Below are positions 46,997 to 57,313 of a DNA stretch of 60,542 nucleotides, one piece after another (within the stretch, counting starts at the first letter, position 1; each line of letters opens with the position of its first letter). The DNA is from an uncultured cyanobacterium (GTDB lineage Bacteria > Cyanobacteriota > Cyanobacteriia > CACIAM-69d): the NCBI GenBank assembly GCA_937883785.1, contig CALGDE010000125.1:1-60542 (forward strand). Reading direction: 5' to 3'. Under the pieces are notes generated by a model that saw nothing but the letters and a program-made list of their open reading frames with translations, was not told where the DNA came from and ran no database searches. A program made the position numbers and the translations under genes.

Positions 46997-47251
46997 AGAG
47001 AAACCTCGTTTGTTTGCTTAACAATTCTGCCACTCCAGTATTGTGACATTCTTTTCTCAGAATCTCTCTTCACTGGTCAAAATCAAGAGCTTTTGGCACT
47101 TCTGGTGCGATCATCCCAACTCACCAATAAGAAACACCAAACAAAATTTTTTAATAGCTTTCCACCCTAACTCCCCGTGGAAACGCTTCTGTTGCCAGAG
47201 CGTATCGTCGTTTCCGTTGCTCAGCTGCGCTTACGCCGCACCTGCCTATAC

Positions 47252-48151
47252 CTATGACACCATCGTCACATTAACTGCCTTCGACTTCCCCTTTAAGGGC
47301 GACGGACACACCTCCACCATCATGCCCTCCATTGCCACCACCCCCCCCGGCAGCTCCTGATCCAGCTTGCTACTCACATCATCCAAAAATAAATCCGTAT
47401 GGGTTGGCTCGTGATGGAAAATAATTAGCTGCCTTACCCCAGCCACCTTGGCAATTCTTACCCCCTCTTGCCAACTGGCGTGGCTCCACCCGCCGTTACA
47501 ATTCACCTTCTCCAGGTAAGAATCGCAGGTATAGCTCGCATCATAAATCAACACATCTGCACCCTGTGCCACCCTCAAAATATGCTCATCTAGATCGCCA
47601 GGGCGATTTTCAATATCAGTCACGTAAGCCACGCAGCAGTCGTTCCAAGACACCCGGTAGCCCAGCGCTTCTCCAGGATAGTGCAGGCGATCATTTTCCA
47701 CCCGCACATCACCAATTTGCACCGTCTCCGTTGCTCGAAGATCGTGAAACTGCAAGTCAGCCCCCATCACCTGGAGCGGCACCGGAAAATTAGGGTGCAG
47801 CATTTGGTCATGAAGACGCTTCTTAATGGTTGTGCCGTTGGGAGAAGGCGCTCCATATATATGGAAGCGATTTCCCTTTACAAAAGCTGGAACAAAGAAA
47901 GGAAAACCTTGGGTATGGTCCCAATGAGCGTGACTAAAAAATAAATGGGCTTCGACGGGCATTTCCCGCAGCATCGCCTGTCCAAGCACCCGTAATCCAG
48001 TGCCGCCGTCAAACACAAGGCGTTGCTCACCAATCTGCATTTCAATGCAGGGGGTATTTCCGCCGTATCTCACGGTTTCATCACCGGGACAAGGAACGCG
48101 GCCACGTACCCCCCAAAACCGAATTAGGAATTGACCTGATTGACTGGACAT
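47252..48151 (-). CDS. Metallo-beta-lactamase-fold hydrolase
   Basis: A 299-residue protein. IRFWGVRGRVPCPG near the start is typical of an uncharacterised bacterial group of MBL-fold phosphodiesterase-like enzymes, close to RNase Z and PhnP. FSHAHWDHTQGFPF is the HxHxDH metal motif near residue 73; other ligands are in VTDIENRPG, IYDASYT, WSHASWQ and IFHHEPTHTD. Two metal ions and a cyclic or linear phosphodiester substrate are likely; the true substrate is unknown. The Pro/Lys-rich C-terminus is not conserved. The ATG start is clear. The 255-base gap before it (46997-47251) has no supported gene. Confidence 0.85.
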   Translation of the reverse strand: MSSQSGQFLIRFWGVRGRVPCPGDETVRYGGNTPCIEMQIGEQRLVFDGGTGLRVLGQAMLREMPVEAHLFFSHAHWDHTQGFPFFVPAFVKGNRFHIYGAPSPNGTTIKKRLHDQMLHPNFPVPLQVMGADLQFHDLRATETVQIGDVRVENDRLHYPGEALGYRVSWNDCCVAYVTDIENRPGDLDEHILRVAQGADVLIYDASYTCDSYLEKVNCNGGWSHASWQEGVRIAKVAGVRQLIIFHHEPTHTDLFLDDVSSKLDQELPGGVVAMEGMMVEVCPSPLKGKSKAVNVTMVS

Positions 48152-48968
48152 CGGTTACAAAATGCAAGACTTGGCCGGATTGTCAGCACACAACCATCTT
48201 ATCCAATCCGCTCCTAAGGCAGCTCAGGTTGAGATGGGGTGGGGACGTTCCCCAAAGTTCGGTCTAGGCTTTGCCTAATTTAACACTTCTATTGCAGGTC
48301 TTATGGAATTTGACCCCTAAAGTGCTCACGAAATGGTGATCGCCAAACAACGAAGGATTAAAGCTTCAAAGGCTGATTTTTGTTCTAAAAACCGCCTTTA
48401 AATTTGATCTCAGCCTGGGTATAAATAAGCACTGATTGACTCAGTGATTATTTAAGCTTAACGGTTGCTATTTCAACCCTGGCCGGATTGTAGCACGGGC
48501 ATTTTGGTGCCTTTTCATGGCTGATTTTTAACCTAGGCTTAAGGTGAAATGTCGGCACGGGGCGTTGAAGGCAGGCAGTTGAGCCAAGTTTCCCAGATTC
48601 ACTCCCATGGCGCTTAAAAGCCAATGTCGCCGATGCGTTGCCCCTTTGGAGACAATCCCCTTGGAGAAATACATTGAAGGCGACAACGCTGTGACATCTA
48701 ACTGTCTTTCAGTGCCAATTAGAGGGCGCTTTTGAGATCCAGTAAGGCTGATGGCGAAATTAGTGGCTGTTTTCTTATTCCGTTGCCAGTGGGTACAAAT
48801 CCGGAGCCGTTGGTGTTGATTCCATGGCGAGTTGTCTGGGGGGATCTCGTGGATCGGCAGAGAAAAAGGATGGGTCCACGGGAAGGGCAAGGAGTGGAGT
48901 GACTCAGGACGGGAGATGAAGCTGGGTGTCTTCGAAGGCGAGGGACTGTGCTCAGTTAAATTTAAAAC
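48152..48968. other. Long non-coding region between MBL gene and second kinase
   Basis: About 820 bases with no supported gene. A 186-codon frame at 48528-49088 takes its first part from repeat copy D and is low-complexity; I reject it. A duplicated TGGCCGGATTGT (about 48172 and 48480) brackets 300 bases that include short direct repeats. Confidence 0.55.
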
Positions 48969-49090
48969 CCAATGATAGCGAGGGTTAAAGCCCCTCGCCT
49001 GTGCCCCTAGTTTGTTTGATTTGAGAGGGCGTGTACTCTCCACGGTGTAAGGCTTCTGGTGCCGAACTAAGCACGCGCCCCAAGACACCT
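48969..49090 (-). repeat. Dispersed repeat, copy D
   Basis: On the minus strand it reads GGGGCGCGTGCTTAG, GGCACCAGAAGCCTTACAC, GTGGAGAGTACACGCCCTC, AAATCAAAC and then AGGCGAGGGGCTTTAACCC. It begins six bases past the kinase stop and has the same orientation as that gene. The outer CGCGTG and CACGCC parts form a hairpin. Confidence 0.78.
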
Positions 49091-49095
49091 GTAAG

Positions 49096-51723
49096 TTATA
49101 CCTGGACGGCAGTGCGGATGGTTTGCCCCTGGGTTTGGGCCTTCGCAGGGAGGTTTTGGGGTTGGGGCAGGTGAATGGTGAAGGTGGTGCCGTGCCCTAG
49201 CTGCGACTCGCAGCTTAGGGTGCCTTTGTGGTTTTCCACAATAATTTGGTAGCTGATGGATAGCCCTAATCCGGTGCCTTTTCCCACCGGTTTGGTGGTG
49301 AAGAAGGGATCGAACAGTTTGCTTTGGGTTTGGGCGTCCATGCCGGTGCCGTTGTCTGAGATTTCTACCTCCAGTTCGCGACGATCGCTATCCCAGGAGG
49401 TGCGCACAGTAATGGTGGGGACTTTCTCACCCCAGGCGGGATCGTCGCAGGCGCTTTCCAGGGCATCGATGGCGTTGGCCAGTAGATTCATAAATACCTG
49501 GTTAAGGAGCCCCGGATAACATTCAATGTCCGGCATTTCCCCGTAGTCCTTGATTAGCTCAATGGCGGGGCGATCGCCTTTAGTCTTAAGGCGACTAGCC
49601 AAAATCATTAGAGTACTTTCCAGACCCGAATGGATATCCACTGATTTTTGTTCTGATTCGTCCAGCCGCGAAAAGGTGCGCAGGGACTTCACAATTTCTC
49701 GAATGCGGTCCGCGCCCATATGCATTGATTTCAGCACCTTGGGCAAGTCTTCCTGAATAAAGTCCCACTCGAAATCTTCCTGCATGGCCTCTAGCTCAGC
49801 CGGCAGCAGTGAGAAGTGGCTTTGGTATCCCTTCACCATCTCCAGTAAATCGTTTACGTAGTCGGTGACATATTTCACGTTGCCGTAGATAAAATTCACC
49901 GGATTATTGATTTCATGGGCAACTCCCGCCACCATTTGTCCTAAGCCGGACATTTTTTCACTATGAATAAGGTGAGTTTGGGCCTTTTTCAGTTCTGTTA
50001 GCGCGTTATGAGCTTCAATGGCGTTTCTCTGGGACATTCGAAACAGTTCTGCCTGGTTTAACGCGATCGCCACCTGTTCCGACACCCCTTTCAAAAGCTC
50101 AATATCCAGAGTGTTCCAGGCTCGGGGCTCCGCTAATCCGCAAAGTAATACCCCAACCTTTCTCGCCTGAGTCGTAATGCGACTTGCCAAAACGGCACTG
50201 TGACCATACCTTTCCAAGATTGCCTTAATGTCTCGGTTGGCCAAGCAGGCCACATTATCGATGCACAGTAACTCACAGTCCTCAAATGCTTTGATTAAGG
50301 GCGTGCGATCAAATGTTTCGCTGGGTAACTCTGAAAGGTGCTCTCTTTTGGCTTCGTAAACCACGTCCCACAATCCTTGGTCAGAATCGATCCAGGCGAA
50401 GCTACAGCGATCGCTCCTTAGTAGGTTAGACACCTCAGTAATAGCTGTTGTGATGACCGCTTGAGCATCCAATGAATCACGAATTTGGCTAGATAGCCGC
50501 TGACTCAAAACATCTGCCTGCTTTTCCTGAAGAGCCAGTTCCTCTTGAGACTCAACCAGTTTTTGCTGTGCCTTTTCCTTGTCTTGTTGAGCTAATAGTC
50601 GGTTCCAAATCAAAGGAGCAAAAAGGGCGGAAAGCCCGATCCAAGACAGCGCAAGCTGCCGAATTAAGGGACGCATTTGCTCCGCCAGGGCCATTCTGGG
50701 CGTCACAATCAACACTCGCCAGTTATATCCGTGGGCCGCTCGATGGTTCACTACGATTTTGCCTAGGCGATTATAGTCTTGCACCAGGCTGAGAAGTGGC
50801 AGCTTAAGGAAAGTGTAGATATTCTTATCAGATACAAAAGACCCTTGGGATTGGCGTTTCATCGCATTCCATAGTTCTGGTCTCTGCTCAGGCAGGGACT
50901 GATCACTGCGCTCCTCCAATGCAAACCCCCACTCACGGCTTGGATCATGATGGTTAAGCCAGTACCCAATGCCATTTATTAAATGGGATCGAGTGGGCAA
51001 TTTATCGGGATCAACATTGCCTAAATAAGACGCATGTTTCTCCTTTGCATCAAAATGTCGCAGGAGACGAGTGCCGCGATAATTCAACACCAACACTCCC
51101 TGACACTTGCCCTCGTCGTCAATAAGGGGCGTTGCAAAGCGAATTACAGGAACTAAAGGATTTTCAATAACGCCATCTTCACGATTCAAATCGAAGGGAG
51201 AGATATAAACTTCTCCTTCGGCTAGGTCCTTAGATCGTTGAAAATAAGGGCGATCGCTCTTGTCTTGGAGCTTTTCCTTTGGCACAATCCGCGCAGGCTC
51301 TTGACGCCGCTGGTTAACCCGGAAAACTTCGCGACCCTCACGGTCCAGGAGCCGTGCCTGGTGATACAAGCTTTTGCTTGACATAAAAGCCAACAGCTGA
51401 GACTCAATGTGTTCCGAGTCGCTATGGCTGACCAACGTTTCCTCAACCCTTGCGCGGCTGCCTTCAATCGCAAGGACCTCAACGAGCCCAGGATCTCCCG
51501 CAAGAATCTGTAGATCAGCGATCGCCGTTTCAAAATCGCTCAGGATAAATTGCTGCTTTTGCTCTTGCTCTTGCTCCTGATCAATTTTTATAGTTCGCTT
51601 GAGAGCTTGTAGCTCGCCATAGTAAATTGCGCCACAAATGATACTGATTGCCGCAGTGCTCGACGCAAGAATCCACAGAAATTGACTGCGATATTTACTG
51701 GACAGAGAGGGAAAGCGACCCAT
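49096..51723 (-). CDS. Membrane sensor histidine kinase with Cache-like and GAF domains, orphan
   Basis: An 875-residue kinase from the ATG at 51721-51723, which has GAGG five bases upstream; a TTG 33 bases earlier also opens the frame. TM1 (about 13-34) and TM2 (about 355-375) frame a large extracytoplasmic Cache-type sensor with DRPYFQRSKDLAEGEVYISPF. A coiled coil, a GAF domain (about 419-554) and a second coil follow. H603 in GVAHEINNP is the phospho-site; the HATPase domain has [29 protein letters not shown] and GTGLGLSISYQI. A Gln/Glu run EQEQEQKQQ sits after TM1. No regulator gene is adjacent. The core matches the PAS kinase at 42.2 kb closely. Confidence 0.92.
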   Translation of the reverse strand: MGRFPSLSSKYRSQFLWILASSTAAISIICGAIYYGELQALKRTIKIDQEQEQEQKQQFILSDFETAIADLQILAGDPGLVEVLAIEGSRARVEETLVSHSDSEHIESQLLAFMSSKSLYHQARLLDREGREVFRVNQRRQEPARIVPKEKLQDKSDRPYFQRSKDLAEGEVYISPFDLNREDGVIENPLVPVIRFATPLIDDEGKCQGVLVLNYRGTRLLRHFDAKEKHASYLGNVDPDKLPTRSHLINGIGYWLNHHDPSREWGFALEERSDQSLPEQRPELWNAMKRQSQGSFVSDKNIYTFLKLPLLSLVQDYNRLGKIVVNHRAAHGYNWRVLIVTPRMALAEQMRPLIRQLALSWIGLSALFAPLIWNRLLAQQDKEKAQQKLVESQEELALQEKQADVLSQRLSSQIRDSLDAQAVITTAITEVSNLLRSDRCSFAWIDSDQGLWDVVYEAKREHLSELPSETFDRTPLIKAFEDCELLCIDNVACLANRDIKAILERYGHSAVLASRITTQARKVGVLLCGLAEPRAWNTLDIELLKGVSEQVAIALNQAELFRMSQRNAIEAHNALTELKKAQTHLIHSEKMSGLGQMVAGVAHEINNPVNFIYGNVKYVTDYVNDLLEMVKGYQSHFSLLPAELEAMQEDFEWDFIQEDLPKVLKSMHMGADRIREIVKSLRTFSRLDESEQKSVDIHSGLESTLMILASRLKTKGDRPAIELIKDYGEMPDIECYPGLLNQVFMNLLANAIDALESACDDPAWGEKVPTITVRTSWDSDRRELEVEISDNGTGMDAQTQSKLFDPFFTTKPVGKGTGLGLSISYQIIVENHKGTLSCESQLGHGTTFTIHLPQPQNLPAKAQTQGQTIRTAVQV

Positions 51724-51776
51724 GAAACCTCGTCTCCAAAAATAACGAAACGCCAAGATGTATCATCAATCACCTC

Positions 51777-51872
51777 TAAAGCCCTGTACGTCGGAGAAAA
51801 GAGCACCCAGGTTAAAAAAAGAAATTAGGGACTATAAGTCTCACGGTGCAGGACCTTGGAATTAAGTTGATG
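51777..51872 (+). repeat. Dispersed repeat, copy G (degenerate)
   Basis: Preceded by TATCATCAATCA, it reads AAAGCCCTGTACGTCGGAG, then TTAGGGACTATAAGTCTCAC and GACCTTGGAATTAAGTTGAT. These align with copies A and B at the same spacing with many substitutions. It lies upstream of the second kinase gene. Confidence 0.55.
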
Positions 51873-52386
51873 GCACTCCCCAAAAAAGTAGCCTCGTCAT
51901 GCTGAAAGTGTATTTAAAACTGACAAGTAAAAGTACTTACTGTATTTAATCCATACCCACACTGATTAAGCTTCCAACTATTTAGTTGTGGGCAAAAAGA
52001 CCAGACTTCGAAGTAATCAATCTGAAAGACGTCAGAAGCGCACCTTTTAGATGATGTTCTCAGCATTAACACTAGAAAGTGAAAAAAATATTGCTGTAAC
52101 TCTTCTGGTCGATTACTTGGGGTTGAATGTTCCCAAGAGATTAGATCGGTTTAAATGGTGCTGCCGTCAAGTTAATGATGCAAGCAATTAGGTAGGCAGC
52201 AGACAAAGGAAATCCTTACGACATTTGTCGCGGCTTTTCCCTGTTGCTTTTTTCCCTGACAAGTTTCTTGATGGTCACTGTTTATAGGGCTTTTTTATAG
52301 GCATTTGCTCTCTCTTATTTAGAGCATTGCCTCTGGCTTCATTCTATCTAATTAATCTGTATTTTTGCTGAAGCAGGGTGGAGGTA
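51873..52386. other. A/T-rich non-coding region upstream of the RodZ-like gene
   Basis: This stretch is visibly richer in A/T than the rest of the window. The only clean frame is 46 codons at 52051-52191 (ATGATGTTC...), without a Shine-Dalgarno. No recognisable promoter is fixed. Confidence 0.45.
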
Positions 52387-52420
52387 GAAATATGTAAGAC
52401 ATACTGTCTTTTCATATTTC
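52387..52420. promoter_or_regulatory. Interrupted 14-bp hairpin upstream of the RodZ-like gene
   Basis: GAAATATG, T, AAGACA, loop TAC, TGTCTT, TT, CATATTTC: two perfect stems on a common axis with a small internal bulge. It is about 200 bases before the ATG. No T-run follows on either side, so it may be an operator or RNA structure. Confidence 0.5.
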
Positions 52421-52619
52421 AATTGTATGCAGGTTTATAGCCTTTTGATGTGTGAGCGCTAATTTCCAAAGCTTATTTGCCGGGATTCTTTGCCGGAAAG
52501 GCACCAAGACCATTGTGAATGCTACGAAGTGTGTTGGGTTTTAAGGGGGATTTGGTGAAACTCCGGAGTGGGGCGCTGATTTTAGAAAGACTAATCAGTT
52601 TGCGTCAGAGTCAGAGCCC

Positions 52620-54287
52620 ATGGTTAGTTCGCCCCTTTCCCTTGTCAACGTATCGACGACTGTTCCAATTACCCAGCCGTCCACTCCGAATCCGGATCCC
52701 CCCCAAGGAATATCACCGTTGCGATCGCCCTATCCTACGGAAGGGAAATCTCCGCAACATTTGGTAGAGGGGGCTTGTAACGATTCCTGCGCCGTTCATC
52801 GGTTTAGCGACGACTGCCTGGCCCAAAATCCTTTGTACCAACAGGTATTAAATCAACTAATTGAAGGGGCGGCTCCCGAAACCACTGCCCAGTTGCTGCG
52901 GACTTTAGCCCTGGCAGCCTTTGATGCCGGGGTGGCTCAGGGCGATCGCCCCCCAGTGCCCCCAGCCCGAAAAAGTGATCCTGCACCACCGGATATGATG
53001 TCGCCTGGCGTGGCGCCGAAAACCTGCTCAGTGTCGAAAGTTCAAGAATCTCGCGGGCGATCGCCAACGGGGCGCACGGCCCCCCTCGCCGCCGCTGAAA
53101 ATTCCGAAATTGCGTCGACGGTCCTGACCTTAGAAACAGAGCTGCGGGAAATGGAACAGTGTGATCCGGAGGCGGTGGGATTATGGACCGCTGTCCCCAC
53201 AGCCATCCCGATCTCCCCAATCCCAGCGCCATCGCCAAAAGCAACGGGATTCCCCTCAGAAAGATCTGCGCCCTTAAATGGCGTAAATGGCGCTCGAAAG
53301 AATTCCCTGGAAAATTCTCCGAAGAATTCACCCAGTAATCCCTCAGGAAACTCTGCGGACACTTACGCTAAGCAACCTGCCCACCCCTCCTCTAGCCCCA
53401 CCACTGTTATGTCTTACGCTTCTGCCTCTGGTTTCCCTGCCCCCTTCGCCAACCCTTTCGATATGCCCGAATTGATTGGTCAGATTTTGATTGATGTGCC
53501 TCGCAAAGTGGCCCACCCGGTGGTGTGGGAGTCGAACCCTGCGCCCCGCCCCAAGGCGGTGGAAAAGAACAGTCGCAAGGTCAGTAAAAAGCGGGATAAG
53601 GTGACTCATCACCACCACCATTTTCAGATGGCAGCCAATAAAACAGAGCGATCGCGCTACCTTAGCCAAAGTGATCGCGCCAGCCAGGATAAAGAATTTT
53701 ACGATTCCGATAGCGCCGTTTTTCTCCGGAGTGCTGTGCCGGCGATCGCCCCAGCTCCCTGCCCAGTGCGAGACCAATGGGAAAGCCATCTGCAAACCTT
53801 GGGGCAATATTTCCGAACCGAGCGTCGTCGCCGTGGCATTAGCCTGGGCACCTTAAGCAGCCGCACCTATATTCCGCTACACCACCTGGTGTCTCTAGAA
53901 TCCGGCTCCCCTGAGCAGCTGCCCCAAGCAATTTACGTCAAAGGCTTTATTCAGCGCATTGCCCAAGACTTGGGGCTTAACGTGAACGCCATTATGGCGG
54001 ATCTACCTCCGCTGCCCGCTGCCGCCGTGGTACCAAGCTGGCTGCAAAATCAATCCACGTCCACCTCCGCCATTGCCCTACGATCCTGGCATTTGTACTT
54101 GGGGTATAGTGCTGTTCTCGCGGGCAGTTTGGCGTGGGTGGCCCAGGATTTACAAACGTCCCAGATGCCGGTCATTGAGCCCACCACCCAAGATTCCGCT
54201 TCCCAAAGCGACGCCACCTCGGCAGAACTGCCCGATATTGACGAGGATTTGTCTAGCTTGGCTCCTCCCGAGGCAATTCAGCCGTAG
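52620..54287 (+). CDS. rodZ: RodZ-like helix-turn-helix membrane protein with long N-terminal extension
   Basis: A 555-residue protein. Residues 388-462 form a HTH_25 domain (LGQYFRTERRRRGISLGTLS, AIYVKGFIQRIAQDLGL) as in RodZ, which links MreB to the wall machinery. A transmembrane helix (about 490-509) follows, and about 45 residues would be outside. Unlike usual RodZ, some 387 residues precede the HTH: residues 51-110 look ordered and contain C53-x3-C57-x2-H60-x5-C66; about 111-380 are Pro/Ser/Ala-rich with a histidine run (HHHHH, 330-334). The ATG is taken on frame and composition alone, as no good Shine-Dalgarno exists. Its last 35 bases overlap the convergent trhO gene. Confidence 0.7.
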   Translation: MVSSPLSLVNVSTTVPITQPSTPNPDPPQGISPLRSPYPTEGKSPQHLVEGACNDSCAVHRFSDDCLAQNPLYQQVLNQLIEGAAPETTAQLLRTLALAAFDAGVAQGDRPPVPPARKSDPAPPDMMSPGVAPKTCSVSKVQESRGRSPTGRTAPLAAAENSEIASTVLTLETELREMEQCDPEAVGLWTAVPTAIPISPIPAPSPKATGFPSERSAPLNGVNGARKNSLENSPKNSPSNPSGNSADTYAKQPAHPSSSPTTVMSYASASGFPAPFANPFDMPELIGQILIDVPRKVAHPVVWESNPAPRPKAVEKNSRKVSKKRDKVTHHHHHFQMAANKTERSRYLSQSDRASQDKEFYDSDSAVFLRSAVPAIAPAPCPVRDQWESHLQTLGQYFRTERRRRGISLGTLSSRTYIPLHHLVSLESGSPEQLPQAIYVKGFIQRIAQDLGLNVNAIMADLPPLPAAAVVPSWLQNQSTSTSAIALRSWHLYLGYSAVLAGSLAWVAQDLQTSQMPVIEPTTQDSASQSDATSAELPDIDEDLSSLAPPEAIQP

Positions 54288-55155
54288 CTGGAGCGTTTTG
54301 ATCCTTCCCTTGAACTTCTAATAAATCGCTGTGCTCTGTTGGGGCACAGTGAGGGCACTGAACGTCAGGCTGGTACTGGGGCGATCGCTGTTCCTCCCGG
54401 GAAACGGGCCTCCCGCACGCTTGACACATACGGTAGCTGCCGGTTTGTAGCCCGTGGGTTAGCGCCACCCGTTCATCAAAAACAAAACATTCCCCCCGCC
54501 AGAGACTCTCTTCGGGGGGAATTTGCTCTAGATAGTTCAAAATTCCGCCTTCGAGCTGGTATACCGCCTCGAAGCCTTGATCTAATAAGTATGCAGAGGC
54601 TTTCTCGCAGCGAATGCCACCGGTGCAAAACATGGCCACTTTTTGATGGCGATCGCCCTTAAGCATTTCCTGTACGTGGGCGGGGAAGTCACGAAAAGCC
54701 ACCGTTTCCGGGTCCAGCGCCCCTTCAAAACTGCCCACACTCACTTCGAACTGATTGCGGGTGTCAATAACCACCACATCCGGGTCCGAAATCAAGGCAT
54801 TCCACTGGGTCGGGGGCACATGCTCCCCAGTGCGGCGCATTGGGTCCACCCCGTCCACCCCTAGGGGCACAATTTCCCGCTTAATTTTTACCTTCATTTG
54901 CTGAAACGGCATGGTGACTGCCGTTGATTCCCGCACCGGCAGCAATTCTAACTGGGGCTCCCGCTGGCGCAAAAACTCCAGCATTCGATTGATGCTTTCA
55001 CGGCTCCCAGCGACGGTGCCGTTAATTCCCTCCGTTGCCAGCAGCAATGTCCCCCGCAGCTCCAGTTCCCGACATTTTTCCAGCAGGGGGGATCGCAACC
55101 CCTGCACATCCTCTAGGGGCACAAACTTGTAGAGAGCCGCCACCGTCACCGACAT
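54253..55155 (-). CDS. trhO: tRNA uridine-34 hydroxylase (rhodanese-type)
   Basis: A 300-residue TrhO/YceA-family protein that forms 5-hydroxyuridine at position 34 of tRNAs. The N-terminal ferredoxin-like domain (VTVAALYKFVPLED, ATEGINGTVAGS) is followed by a rhodanese domain with the active-site loop CTGGIRCEKA, and a C-terminal CQACGRPV ... CPHC zinc-like site. The frame is open 55 codons further upstream, but the family begins at MSVTVAALYKF, so I take the ATG at 55153-55155. The extra codons have no protein-like character and would reach to the tRNA-Ala gene. Confidence 0.92.
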   Translation of the reverse strand: MSVTVAALYKFVPLEDVQGLRSPLLEKCRELELRGTLLLATEGINGTVAGSRESINRMLEFLRQREPQLELLPVRESTAVTMPFQQMKVKIKREIVPLGVDGVDPMRRTGEHVPPTQWNALISDPDVVVIDTRNQFEVSVGSFEGALDPETVAFRDFPAHVQEMLKGDRHQKVAMFCTGGIRCEKASAYLLDQGFEAVYQLEGGILNYLEQIPPEESLWRGECFVFDERVALTHGLQTGSYRMCQACGRPVSREEQRSPQYQPDVQCPHCAPTEHSDLLEVQGKDQNAPATAELPREEPS

Positions 55156-55321
55156 GTTTAATTTCTTTCTAAGATCGTCAGCTCTAGGGTAGGACCTCAA
55201 GGGTCCTCCAGCGTTGTTTTTGCGGTTATTTTTATGAAAGGGGTTGCGATCGCCCAATTTCCCTGTAATATATTTTGGCGGACACGGGCAAAACGCTGAA
55301 AGCGGCTTGTGTCGGAGCACT

Positions 55322-55394
55322 GGGGGTATAGCTCAGTTGGTAGAGCGCCTGCTTTGCAAGCAGGATGTCAGCGGTTCGAGTCCGCTTACCTCCA
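55322..55394 (+). tRNA. trnA-UGC: tRNA-Ala (anticodon UGC)
   Basis: A 73-nt tRNA: acceptor GGGGGTA/TACCTCC, D arm GCTC-AGTTGGTA-GAGC, anticodon arm CCTGC-TTTGCAA-GCAGG, and T arm CAGCG-GTTCGAGTC-CGCT. CCA is not encoded. Outside rRNA operons here, unlike the common spacer tRNA-Ala of cyanobacteria. Confidence 0.95.
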
Positions 55395-55545
55395 TAAAAG
55401 TTGAATGGTTTGGCGTGCCCCTGTCGATCACCAGACTGTGATTGACTGTTCAGCTTAAATATGTACACAGCGAACAGTCAGGTAATCCAGGGCTTTCGAG
55501 GCAATCCAGTTTTTCAGGACCTCGTGAACGTAACACTTCTTAAAC

Positions 55546-55551
55546 TATAAT
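55546..55551 (+). promoter_or_regulatory. Possible -10 box of crtP
   Basis: TATAAT lies 137 bases upstream of the crtP ATG. No good -35 sits 17 bases before it, so this is only suggestive. The 293-base gap between tRNA-Ala and crtP has no gene or repeat copy. Confidence 0.35.
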
Positions 55552-55675
55552 AAGGATTCAAACGCAGGGATACAGGGTTTGGAGTTTTCCCAATACCTAT
55601 TGCTTGTATCCAATATTTAGCGGCTAGACCGTTAAGTTTTTAAGGTCAGAGCTTTTTGGGATTCAGAGTTTCTAG

Positions 55676-57094
<1,419 letters not shown>

Positions 57095-57313
57095 GCTGCG
57101 TCGAAAGTTTTCCCGTTCGGTTGCTGGTGACTCCATAGGATTTGCACATAGCGTCCTGCACGTATTTTTGCTTGCGTATGGTCAGCCGGTAACCGACTCT
57201 TGTGTGTGGGTCGTCCGTGGAGTGATAGGGCTTCCCTTTCCCGTTAATCCGTACAGTACGTCGAGCCAATCCCATTGAATTTAGATTCCCTGCCTCCCAG
57301 CGACCCCTCTTCC

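Noticed and set aside
48528-49088. A 186-codon frame on the minus strand
   Set aside because: Its first about 40 codons come from repeat copy D, the rest is Ser/Pro/His-rich low complexity, and it nearly abuts the kinase stop without its own start signals.
52051-52191. A 46-codon ORF in the A/T-rich gap
   Set aside because: No ribosome-binding site, no motif, and expected by chance in A/T-rich DNA; kept only as a note in the region entry.
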